NCBI GenBank assembly: GCA_903847945.1 | Contig: CAINEY010000012.1 | Coordinates: forward strand, 1-51,324 | Direction of reading: 5' to 3' | DNA from: an uncultured bacterium | Lineage (GTDB): Bacteria > Bacillota_I > Bacilli_A > Erysipelotrichales > Erysipelotrichaceae | DNA: 51,324 bases | Shown here: piece by piece, positions 25,571-33,467 of the stretch | Layout: every line of letters starts with the position of its first letter | Numbering within the stretch: position 1 is the first letter of the stretch | Position numbers and translations under genes: made by a program | The notes under the pieces: model-generated | The model's input: only the letters and a program-made list of their open reading frames with translations | Databases searched by the model: none | What the model was told of the DNA's origin: nothing

Positions 25571-26197
25571 ATGAAGAAAATGATGTTAATGGTCTTGTTG
25601 ATGATGTTAACCGGATGTGTCAATCAAAGTGAATCGTCCGATCTCGAACGCCAGATCACGCTTCTTGAGAAGCGAATCGATGAATTAAACTCAACGATTG
25701 ATAACCTTGAATCGACCATTGCCGAAGATCAACTGATTATTGATCAGATCAAGGATGTTGTTGGAGAGGGAGACTTCCGCTCGATACTGCAGAGTGTTCC
25801 TTGTTCGAATATTTCAGAGAAGACCGTGTGTTATGTCAAAGGTTTTGATGTGATGTTAACTTTTGATCAAGGTTTACCCGAAGAGCTCAAAGTCTATGAA
25901 CATTATTCACTTCTTGACGGAATGTTGATCTCAAGTGGAAGGTTCGGGGTCTATTATGATGATGGTCAGGAGTTCGAAGAAGTTCAGAGCTTCGTAATAT
26001 TGGTTGGAAATGTAAATCGAGAGACTGAACAACTCTATTATGTGAAGTCGCTGGAGAGTAATCTGTCGATTTATGCAACACTTAAGCTAGACACGGAACT
26101 AAGTGAGGCTGCATTAGAGATTATTAAGAACTTCATGTTAGAGAACTTTGATACAGAGGCTTCGACTCAAGCTAAATGGAATATACAACGCCCGTAA
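25571..26197 (+). CDS. Unrecognised lipoprotein with coiled coil
   Basis: Predicted surface lipoprotein of 208 residues with lipobox LTGC (Cys16). Right after it, about residues 23-65 form a heptad-rich helix (LEKRIDELNSTIDNLES is the core) likely to be a coiled-coil stalk or oligomer helix. A small globular C-terminal domain follows. The family is not recognised. I chose ATG 25571 because GGGGGAG is six bases upstream; two TTG codons upstream precede this site and would make it internal. Base composition is A+T-rich compared with the sugar genes. The promoter overlaps a palindrome. A bidirectional terminator shared with the convergent GH13 gene follows. Confidence 0.72.
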   Translation: MKKMMLMVLLMMLTGCVNQSESSDLERQITLLEKRIDELNSTIDNLESTIAEDQLIIDQIKDVVGEGDFRSILQSVPCSNISEKTVCYVKGFDVMLTFDQGLPEELKVYEHYSLLDGMLISSGRFGVYYDDGQEFEEVQSFVILVGNVNRETEQLYYVKSLESNLSIYATLKLDTELSEAALEIIKNFMLENFDTEASTQAKWNIQRP

Positions 26198-26198
26198 A

Positions 26199-26227
26199 AA
26201 AAGAAGTGAGCTCAGCTCACTTCTTTC
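26199..26227. terminator. Bidirectional terminator between convergent genes
   Basis: AAAGAAGTGAG pairs with CTCACTTCTTT around a short loop, with A-rich and T-rich flanks, so it can stop transcription both ways. It lies between the lipoprotein stop (26197) and the minus-strand GH13 stop (26229). Confidence 0.8.
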
Positions 26228-26228
26228 T

Positions 26229-28307
26229 TTATTTCGGTAAACGGATCTCCAGGATCTTGACTTCGCCTTTCTTGAAGGGGAGCCAGATGTTGGAGGCATA
26301 ATCCATCGATAAGGGATCTTGGGCACTATTCTCTGATGAGAAGAGCTGACGGATGATCTTGTCTTCGCCTTTGAAGGCTTCTGGAAGAGTGGCCATTCGA
26401 ATGTGATGGGTCTTATCATTAACGGTATCGGTGTTGGCGATGATCAGTGTGATGCGGTTCTTGCCTTCATAGGCAATGCCGGCAGCTGTATCCCACGGAG
26501 CCCCAAAACCGAGGTAATGGGCTTTCTTGAGGTTGACCATGTCCGTTAAGATCGACTGGCGGATGGCGTTGGCTTTCTCCAAGAGTTCCACCATCTCCCA
26601 ACGTTTGGGATGCAGGTAATGGAAGGCAAAGCGATCAAAGAGGGCCAGTTTCTGATAGAAGGGATCGGTGGGATCCAGGGCGAAGAGCTCTTCCGGCGTG
26701 CAATCCAAGCCGGTATTCATCGGTTGTTTTTCATAGACTTCCTGACCGCTATTGAGGAAAGGAACGGTGTTGGGGATGAAGAGGTTGAACACACTCAGCA
26801 TCTTCGCCAGGACTTCTTTTCCCGGACGATTGGCCAAGCGCGGGGTATCGTGGGTTTCCCCGCAGGCAAACACCGTTGACGGCAGATCACGGGCCGTATA
26901 AACAAACTCATTGAAGCGTCCGTCGGCGATGCGCGGTTCCATAATGAAGCCGTTGCCGATGATCATGTTGTAGCCTTTGTCGATGGCGTCTTTGGCGTTG
27001 GCGGGATCCAACTCTTCGGCGATGAAGCAGAAGTTGGGATCAATGGCCCGAGCCTTATCGATGATCATGGCCACCAGTTCTGCCGGTAAGGCATGACCCA
27101 TATCGATACGAGCCCCGTCGATGCCGTATTCGGTCTGATAGAACGGGATGATCCCACTCAGCATGTTCCAAAGTTCCGTGTTCGGTTTGGCTCCGGGGTT
27201 ATAGGAACTCTTAGCCACATCGAAGAGGATGTAGGGTTCGAAGTTCCCCAGTTTCTTCAGGTAGGGTTGACTGTTGATCGGATGATCAAGGTACAAGCGG
27301 AAGTAAGTGACATCGCTCCACGCCGGTTGCGGATCGTTGATGTGATCGGAGAAGGCCGGAGCAATCGTCATTCCGAAGTGCTCACGCACCGCATCCAGGA
27401 TCTCTTGTTTCTTGGGATCGAAGGCTTTGACCAGTTTCGCCCATTTCTTGGGATCCAAATCCTTAGGATTCTTACGGAACTTGTGCAGGTGTTCTTCGAC
27501 TTCCGGAGAGGCAAAGAGGTCTTTGAAGTACTCGACTTTGGCCGGAGCCGTGCTCTTGATTGTTTCAGCCATCGGCGGTTTATACCCGTCGAGGTCTTTC
27601 AGATCGATCCAATAGAACCAGTCCGGATGATCGAGGATCATGTCGGAATTGACCGAGTTGGTTCTGGGGATGATGTCGATGATGACTTTCATGTCCAAGA
27701 GGTGAGCGGCTTCCACAAACGCCTTGAACTCTTCTTCAACCGTCGTATCGGGACTCAGGGGATCTTTGAGACCATCGTCCAGGGCGTAGAAATTAGAAAC
27801 ACCATACGGAGAACCCAGTTCACCCTTCTTATCTTTGAGGGAGTATTTCGCAATCGGCAACAGATACAAGACATCGATGCCCATGCGTTTTAGTGTGGGT
27901 AAATAAGCTAAGGCTTTGATGAAGGTGCCGGTATCTTTTAATCCGTTGAGATTGACGTCTTCCAGTTGTCCGGTCCGATCGTGATCGAAACTGGCGGAAG
28001 AGCGCACCATCATCGAATAGACACTGGACTTCTTGATCCAGTTACCTTTAGCGAACTTCTTTTCGACCTCATGGTTTAAGAAGTAGGGCTTGAGATCCTG
28101 ATCCGGTTTGGTGAGAAAGACCTTCTCGATCAGTTCCACCGTGAAGGTGTACGGGTTCACCAGCACGTGTCCGTCATGAACGACAATGTGCGGGGTTTTC
28201 AGGGAATCCGAGACCCATAAATCAGGAATCGCAAAATTCATCAGCTGGGGTGAATCGGCACCGGCTTTACGGACGGAATTCACAATTTTTCGTAAATAGT
28301 GGCTCAT
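26229..28307 (-). CDS. Large cytosolic GH13 enzyme, maltosyltransferase-like
   Basis: Alpha-glucan-active GH13 protein of 692 residues with no signal peptide. An N-terminal region of about 95 residues precedes the barrel. Catalytic residues are Asp402 (GARIDMGHALP), Glu431 (CFIAEELDP) and Asp487 (CGETHDTPR). Region I is unusual, DIIPRTNSVNSD (211-222), with Arg-Thr in place of the normal Asn-His. From memory this pattern resembles Thermotoga maltosyltransferase rather than ordinary amylases; I hold that loosely. A long insertion (about 235-335) separates regions I and II. Shine-Dalgarno AGGAGCT. It stands alone, divergent from the transketolase genes. Transfer of maltosyl units between chains is a reasonable guess. 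Confidence 0.8.
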   Translation of the reverse strand: MSHYLRKIVNSVRKAGADSPQLMNFAIPDLWVSDSLKTPHIVVHDGHVLVNPYTFTVELIEKVFLTKPDQDLKPYFLNHEVEKKFAKGNWIKKSSVYSMMVRSSASFDHDRTGQLEDVNLNGLKDTGTFIKALAYLPTLKRMGIDVLYLLPIAKYSLKDKKGELGSPYGVSNFYALDDGLKDPLSPDTTVEEEFKAFVEAAHLLDMKVIIDIIPRTNSVNSDMILDHPDWFYWIDLKDLDGYKPPMAETIKSTAPAKVEYFKDLFASPEVEEHLHKFRKNPKDLDPKKWAKLVKAFDPKKQEILDAVREHFGMTIAPAFSDHINDPQPAWSDVTYFRLYLDHPINSQPYLKKLGNFEPYILFDVAKSSYNPGAKPNTELWNMLSGIIPFYQTEYGIDGARIDMGHALPAELVAMIIDKARAIDPNFCFIAEELDPANAKDAIDKGYNMIIGNGFIMEPRIADGRFNEFVYTARDLPSTVFACGETHDTPRLANRPGKEVLAKMLSVFNLFIPNTVPFLNSGQEVYEKQPMNTGLDCTPEELFALDPTDPFYQKLALFDRFAFHYLHPKRWEMVELLEKANAIRQSILTDMVNLKKAHYLGFGAPWDTAAGIAYEGKNRITLIIANTDTVNDKTHHIRMATLPEAFKGEDKIIRQLFSSENSAQDPLSMDYASNIWLPFKKGEVKILEIRLPK

Positions 28308-28405
28308 AGTCAGCTCCTGTCTGCCTTAATTTTATCATATATCACGCGCCTTATCGTGCTTTAGGATTATTTGCGTCAAGGGTACCCAGTGACCATAGAG
28401 TCGGG

Positions 28406-28411
28406 TATAAT
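28406..28411 (+). promoter_or_regulatory. -10 box before transketolase
   Basis: TATAAT lies 22 bases before the transketolase start codon, followed by AAGGAGA. No convincing -35 is seen 17 bases upstream. The divergent GH13 gene starts 98 bases to the left. Confidence 0.5.
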
Positions 28412-28432
28412 ATGACTGTTAAGGAGAATGAC

Positions 28433-29245
28433 ATGGCAACTTTAGAAGAACTCAAACACCATGCGCTGAATGTCCGCCGCAACGTCATTAAAATGGTGAC
28501 CGAAGCCAAATCCGGACACATCGGCGGATCCTTCTCGGCTACCGAGATCGCTGTCAGCCTGTATTTCAATGAAATGAACATCACCAAGGACAACGTCAAG
28601 GATAAGGTCCGTGACCGCTTTGTCCTCTCCAAAGGCCATGCGTCACCGCTCTTGTTTGCGGTGCTGGCTGAAAAAGGATTCATTCCGCAGGAAGAGCTCT
28701 TGACCTTCCGCAAGATCAACTCCCGCCTGCAGGGACATCCCAACATGAACTATGTGGATGGCGTCGATATGTCCACCGGTTCCTTGGGTCAAGGCTTATC
28801 GGCGGCTGTCGGGATGGCCTTATCCTACAAACTCCACAACGAACCCTATCGCATCTACTCCTTAGTCGGAGACGGCGAAAGCCAAGAAGGCATGATTTGG
28901 GAAGCAGCCATGGCTGCAGCCCACTACAAGCTCGACAACCTGTGTGCCATCCTCGACTGGAACGGACTTCAAATCGACGGAGACATCACCAAAGTCATGA
29001 ACCCCTTGCCTTTGGATGAGAAGTTCAAAGCTTTCGGCTGGCATGTGATTTTGGTCGATGGGCACGACTACAACCAACTCTTCGCGGCGTATGCGGAAGC
29101 ACGCACCGTCAAAGGCAAACCCACGATGATCGTCGCCAAATGCGTCAAAGGCAAAGGCGTGAGCTTCATGGAAAACCAAGCCGGATGGCATGGGGTCGCC
29201 CCCACCCCCGAACAGGCCGAAGCGGCCCTGAAGGAGCTTGTGTAA
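28433..29245 (+). CDS. Transketolase, N-terminal (TPP-binding) subunit
   Basis: Half of a split transketolase that moves two-carbon units in the non-oxidative pentose phosphate pathway. SGHIGGSFS (27-35) and the thiamine-diphosphate motif GDGESQEG are both present. Length is 270 residues. I chose ATG 28433 because AAGGAGA is directly upstream; the ATG at 28412 overlaps the -10 box and is unlikely. The C-terminal subunit gene follows with one base between. Split transketolases are common in Bacillota and can be paralogues dedicated to a pathway, so the true substrate may differ from the classical one. Confidence 0.93.
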   Translation: MATLEELKHHALNVRRNVIKMVTEAKSGHIGGSFSATEIAVSLYFNEMNITKDNVKDKVRDRFVLSKGHASPLLFAVLAEKGFIPQEELLTFRKINSRLQGHPNMNYVDGVDMSTGSLGQGLSAAVGMALSYKLHNEPYRIYSLVGDGESQEGMIWEAAMAAAHYKLDNLCAILDWNGLQIDGDITKVMNPLPLDEKFKAFGWHVILVDGHDYNQLFAAYAEARTVKGKPTMIVAKCVKGKGVSFMENQAGWHGVAPTPEQAEAALKELV

Positions 29246-29246
29246 C

Positions 29247-30173
29247 ATGGCGAAAATGGCAACCCGCGAGGCTTACGGTAAAGCCCTCGCTGAATTGATC
29301 CAAAAAGATCCCAAGGTCGTTGTCTTGGATGCCGACCTCTCCAAATCCACCAAGAGTTATGATGCGAAAGCTGTCGTTCCCGAACGTCACTTCAACGTGG
29401 GGATCGCCGAATCCAACATGATGGGCATTGCCGCCGGTTTAGCGGCCGTCGGTAACACTGTTTACGCGAGCACCTTTGCGATGTTTGCGACGGGACGCGC
29501 CTATGAAATCGTGCGTAACTCCATCGGTTACACCCACCTCAACGTCAAGATCTGTGCAACACATGCCGGACTCACCTTGGGTGAAGACGGAGCCTCTCAC
29601 CAATCCGTGGAAGATCTGGCCCTCATGCGCGGGATTCCCGGGATGACCGTGATCCAACCGGTCGATGATGTGGAAACCTTTAAAGTCATCAACGCGATTG
29701 CAGAGATGAATGGCCCGGTTTATGTCCGTTTAGGTCGCTTTGCGGTTGATACGGTCAATACACCGGATTACGACTTTAAGATCGGGAAAGGTGTGGTCTT
29801 ACGCGATGGCGGAGACATCACCGTGTTTGCGACCGGAATCCTCGTCCAACAAGCCCTGATCGCTGCCGATAAGCTCAAGGAAGAAGGCATTCACCTCAAC
29901 GTGATCAACTTCCACACGATCAAACCCTTGGATGAAGAACTGGTCATCCAGTATGCCAAGAAATCCAAATTCGTGATCGCAGCCGAAGAACACTCGAAGT
30001 TCGGCGGACTCAGTTCCGCTGTCGCCGAAGTGTTGGCGCTCAATTGCCCGACCAAGATGGACATTGTCGCCATCAACGACACCTTCGGGGAAAGTGGAAC
30101 ACCGCAAGCTCTGATTGAAAAGTATGGATTGACCGCTAACGACATCATCGCGAAAGTCAAAAAGCACCTCTAA
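29247..30173 (+). CDS. Transketolase, C-terminal subunit
   Basis: Partner of the preceding subunit, with the pyrimidine-binding domain (about residues 1-170) and the C-terminal domain (about 185-308). Family motifs include FNVGIAESNMMGIAAGLA near residue 47 and EDGASHQSVEDLA near 113. I chose ATG 29247, one base after the previous stop, with AAGGAG inside the upstream gene at 29231-29236; the alternative TTG at 29238 lies too close to that Shine-Dalgarno. Length is 308 residues. The two genes form a two-gene unit ended by a terminator. Confidence 0.93.
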   Translation: MAKMATREAYGKALAELIQKDPKVVVLDADLSKSTKSYDAKAVVPERHFNVGIAESNMMGIAAGLAAVGNTVYASTFAMFATGRAYEIVRNSIGYTHLNVKICATHAGLTLGEDGASHQSVEDLALMRGIPGMTVIQPVDDVETFKVINAIAEMNGPVYVRLGRFAVDTVNTPDYDFKIGKGVVLRDGGDITVFATGILVQQALIAADKLKEEGIHLNVINFHTIKPLDEELVIQYAKKSKFVIAAEEHSKFGGLSSAVAEVLALNCPTKMDIVAINDTFGESGTPQALIEKYGLTANDIIAKVKKHL

Positions 30174-30179
30174 ACCTAG

Positions 30180-30204
30180 AACCGCTCCTATGAGCGGTTT
30201 TTTA
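30180..30204 (+). terminator. Terminator after transketolase
   Basis: ACCGCTC (30181-30187) and GAGCGGT (30192-30198) with a CTAT loop and a T6 run. Confidence 0.9.
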
Positions 30205-30249
30205 TTGAAAAACAGCTGATGGGAAAGCGTGTGAAAGTATCGGGTTTGT

Positions 30250-30292
30250 TTGAAGTGTGGGGGCTTATTTGATAAACTGTAAACGGATTTAT
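30250..30292 (+). promoter_or_regulatory. Promoter and cre-like site at the second binding-protein gene
   Basis: TTGAAG (30250-30255) and TAAACT (30273-30278) are 17 bp apart. The start codon at 30291 is only 12 bases after the -10, so the leader would be about five bases. CTGTAAACGGATTTAT (30277-30292) matches 14 of 16 consensus positions and covers the expected transcription start and the start codon. Confidence 0.5.
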
Positions 30293-31613
30293 GGACACCC
30301 GATTATCACAACTGATTTTGATCCTTCTCCTTGGGCTGGGAAGCTTCTCCGCCATCAAGGTTCTGGCCGATGATACCTGCATTACCGACGGTTTGACCGT
30401 TTGTTTTGACGTGAATAAGAACGCCTTTGTGACCGAAGCCCATGCGCATCTAGAGATGGTCGTTCCCGATGAAGCCTATGGCCAAGCCATCGTTGAGTTT
30501 TGGGATTGGTATCATCCTGAACTCGCCGGACGTGTGACCACCATCCTCGCTTCTGAAGCGACCGGAAATGAAGACGTGTTCTTCCTCTCCCAGAATCAGG
30601 CCGCACAGCTTTATCCTTCACTGTACCCCCTTCATGACGTCTTAGCGAAGAACATCGTGCTGAGTCAGGCCGGTGTGCTCAACGCTTCCGATTTACGCTA
30701 CTTGCCGATCAGCGCCGAAGGCTTTGCGATGATCGTCAATACGACCCGATTGGATCTGGCAGGCATTGAAGTGCGTGATGCGGATGAGGATGGCCGCATC
30801 GACAGCCTCCAATCTTTCGAACAGATCCTCGCTTTGGCTCCGGTCTGGGAGACGATGAACGTCAATGCGTTCCCGTTAGCCCTCAATGAACCCTATGCCC
30901 TTTACCCGTTTTTAACAGCGGGAGGCTTTGAACTCTATGAATCCTTGGACGCGACAAAGCCCGGCTTCGATGAGGAGTCTGTACGAAGTGGGTTACGACT
31001 GATCCAAGCCCTCAGTAGTGTCAATTGGAATCACAGCGACACCAATAGCGCTGAGACTTACACCTGGCGCTATGAAGAAGCCTTGGTCAACGATGACTTT
31101 GGGATCAGCCTGGTGGGTTCGTGGATGGAAGTGGAAGGCTACGATCACGAACATTCAACTGATTGGACTATCATGCCATTTCCCACCTTTGAAGGTCAGG
31201 ATCTACATCCGATGATCCGCACCAGCGGACTGGCCATCAACGCCAATACCTATTACCCCAGCGCTGCCCATGAACTGGTTCGCATCTTACGTTCGATCAA
31301 AGGCCTTCAAGTCTTGGTTGATTCCACCGATCGCATCCCGTTGGCCGATCCCAAAACTTTGGATTTTCTAACTTTCCCCTTAGCCCACACCAAGTCGTTT
31401 GCTCTGGCATTTCAACATTCCGTCAGTGAACCGCTCATTGCTTTCGAAGCCAACCCTTCCATTCTAGCCATGGATGTCTACGCTCACATGGAGGTGAGTG
31501 GACCGATTGCCGATCTGTGGAACGGCACGATCGGGGTGTCTGAAGCGCAGACCCGTTTGATTTTGTCGGCTCAGTCGACGATGGAAAGCTTGCTTTCCCC
31601 GCAAAACCCATGA
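30291..31613 (+). CDS. MalE-like binding protein paralogue lacking a lipobox
   Basis: Secreted solute-binding-like protein of 440 residues, clearly related to the MalE at 15,299. Shared features are the cysteine pair after the signal (Cys30 and Cys38), the pattern FWDWYHPELAG matching LWDETHPEHAG, a calcium-loop-like DADEDGRID (163-171), and the YPSAAHELVRIL segment. The signal peptide (about residues 1-26, ending VLA) has no lipobox cysteine, so it is either released or kept as a membrane anchor. No permease gene is adjacent; instead an MFS transporter overlaps its end by four bases. No Shine-Dalgarno is seen. It may be a sensor or an accessory carbohydrate-binding protein; this is inference. 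Confidence 0.8.
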   Translation: MDTRLSQLILILLLGLGSFSAIKVLADDTCITDGLTVCFDVNKNAFVTEAHAHLEMVVPDEAYGQAIVEFWDWYHPELAGRVTTILASEATGNEDVFFLSQNQAAQLYPSLYPLHDVLAKNIVLSQAGVLNASDLRYLPISAEGFAMIVNTTRLDLAGIEVRDADEDGRIDSLQSFEQILALAPVWETMNVNAFPLALNEPYALYPFLTAGGFELYESLDATKPGFDEESVRSGLRLIQALSSVNWNHSDTNSAETYTWRYEEALVNDDFGISLVGSWMEVEGYDHEHSTDWTIMPFPTFEGQDLHPMIRTSGLAINANTYYPSAAHELVRILRSIKGLQVLVDSTDRIPLADPKTLDFLTFPLAHTKSFALAFQHSVSEPLIAFEANPSILAMDVYAHMEVSGPIADLWNGTIGVSEAQTRLILSAQSTMESLLSPQNP

Positions 31614-32815
31614 CCCGTAACGAAAAACTCTTGATCGCCGTCAATGCCTTGTATTTTTTGGGCGGTACGATGAGCGGTGTCTTTGTGAATGTGTACCTCT
31701 ATTCCTTTACCGGATCGCTCACCGAAATGACGGTGTATGCGATGATTCGGTTTGGGCTTTTTCCATTAGGCTTCTTACTGGGGGGTTTCTTCAGTAAACG
31801 GACGCACCTGGCGTGGACTTTGACGGCAGGACTGGTCATCATCATCGCAACCATGGGCTTCTTGTTGACGTTTAATGAGATGTTTGCCACGCATTATTAC
31901 TTTATCTATCTGGTGGGAACCTTCTTTGGGATCGGTGAAGGCATGTATTGGTTCTCTGTCAACAACATGTCCTTGGCGGTTTCCGATAAGAAGACCCGAG
32001 GCATGTTTATCGCCACCATGTCCATCACCAACACCACCTCGACCGTCGTCGCCCCTTCACTGGCTGCACTCATCGTCAATTATGCCCCGACGGAAACGCA
32101 GGGTTATCTGATCATTTTCCAGGTCGTCATCGCCGTGCACAGCGTAACCGCCTTCCTGGCTTCCCGCATCAGTGTCAAAGCCAATCCGGCTCCGTACACG
32201 TTGTTGGATAAGTTTGATACGTCGAAAGATCCTCAATGGCGCTATGTCATGAACACGCACCTCTTGTTTGGGATCCGGGACTCGATCACCTTAGTCTTGA
32301 CTGGATTGATGTTGTATGCCGCCATCGGTAACAACGGATCGCTGTACTCCAAGCTCTTGATCGGCTTTGCGATCATCGGCATTATCGCCTCCGCCATCGT
32401 GCGTAAGATCCAAACGCGTAAGAACCGTTTGACCTTGTACACGTACAGTGCCTTTGTCTTGTTTGGAGCCACCATGATCCTGGTGCTCTTCCCGAATCTG
32501 ACCGGAGGGATGGTGTATGGGGTGCTCAATGCCTTTGCGGCCCCGTTCTTCATCAACCCCTACTCGATCATCGTCATGAATGCCATGCAGGATTACACCG
32601 AAAAGGGCAGTGTCTACGGCCACATGATCATCAAGGAAGTCATGCTCAATGTGGGTCGTTTGATCGGTATGGCCTTTATTCTGATGTTCTATGCGATTCT
32701 ACCGGCCAATCTGTATCTGCCGGTAGCGGTGTTCTCTTCCGCGATCTTTGCCCCGATCCTGGTGCTTTACGCCAACCTTTACCATCACCGTCGTGATGCC
32801 TTGAAAGCGCACTGA
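31610..32815 (+). CDS. MFS transporter coupled to the binding-protein paralogue
   Basis: Membrane protein of 401 residues with about 12 hydrophobic segments, beginning ALYFLGGTMSGVFVNVYLYS. The substrate is unknown. The ATG overlaps the upstream stop (ATGA), so the two proteins are probably made together, and a joint function at the surface is possible. It ends with TGA one base before ung. It is not closely similar by eye to the MFS protein at 6,111. Confidence 0.85.
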   Translation: MTRNEKLLIAVNALYFLGGTMSGVFVNVYLYSFTGSLTEMTVYAMIRFGLFPLGFLLGGFFSKRTHLAWTLTAGLVIIIATMGFLLTFNEMFATHYYFIYLVGTFFGIGEGMYWFSVNNMSLAVSDKKTRGMFIATMSITNTTSTVVAPSLAALIVNYAPTETQGYLIIFQVVIAVHSVTAFLASRISVKANPAPYTLLDKFDTSKDPQWRYVMNTHLLFGIRDSITLVLTGLMLYAAIGNNGSLYSKLLIGFAIIGIIASAIVRKIQTRKNRLTLYTYSAFVLFGATMILVLFPNLTGGMVYGVLNAFAAPFFINPYSIIVMNAMQDYTEKGSVYGHMIIKEVMLNVGRLIGMAFILMFYAILPANLYLPVAVFSSAIFAPILVLYANLYHHRRDALKAH

Positions 32816-32816
32816 G

Positions 32817-33467
32817 ATGGACTGGAATCAACGCATCAAAGCGGAGTTTGAACAACCTTACTTTGCGTCCTTAGCGACTTTCCTAAAACAAGCCTATGCG
32901 ACCCAAACGGTCTATCCGCCTAAGGATCAGCTCTTCAATGCGTTTTCGTATACCTCGTATGATGATCTCAAAGTCGTCATCCTTGGGCAGGATCCTTATC
33001 ATCAGCCCCATCAGGCCCATGGTTTGTGTTTCTCCGTCAATCCCGGCATTCCGTTTCCACCCAGTCTTCAAAACATCTTCACCGAATTGGTGGACGATGT
33101 GCATTGCGATTATCCTTCCAGCGGCAGTTTAGTGCCATGGGCTAAACAAGGGGTGTTGTTGCTCAATACCGTGCTCAGCGTGAGCGAAGGTCAACCGCTT
33201 TCCCATCAAAACCAAGGGTGGGAGATCTTCACCGATCACATGCTTCAGGCCTGTAACGATCACCCGCAACCCCTTGTCTTTCTCTTGTGGGGAAAGCCGG
33301 CACAAACCAAAGCCACCCTCATCACCAATCCCCAACATTTGATTTTGATGGCGCCACATCCTTCCCCCTTATCGGCCTATCGCGGATTCTTCGGATCCAA
33401 GCCCTTCTCCAAAGCCAACGCCTTCCTGACGCAACACGGGCGTAGCCCCATCCAGTGGTGCCTATGA
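32817..33467 (+). CDS. ung: Uracil-DNA glycosylase
   Basis: Removes uracil from DNA in base-excision repair. The water-activating loop GQDPYH has Asp59, followed by the uracil pocket segment AHGLCFSV. LLLNTVLSV and the leucine-loop motif HPSPLSAYRGFFG complete family 1. The 216-residue length is normal. It starts one base after the MFS stop and its TGA overlaps the folC start (ATGA), so it is embedded in an operon with folC and folT. Confidence 0.97.
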   Translation: MDWNQRIKAEFEQPYFASLATFLKQAYATQTVYPPKDQLFNAFSYTSYDDLKVVILGQDPYHQPHQAHGLCFSVNPGIPFPPSLQNIFTELVDDVHCDYPSSGSLVPWAKQGVLLLNTVLSVSEGQPLSHQNQGWEIFTDHMLQACNDHPQPLVFLLWGKPAQTKATLITNPQHLILMAPHPSPLSAYRGFFGSKPFSKANAFLTQHGRSPIQWCL

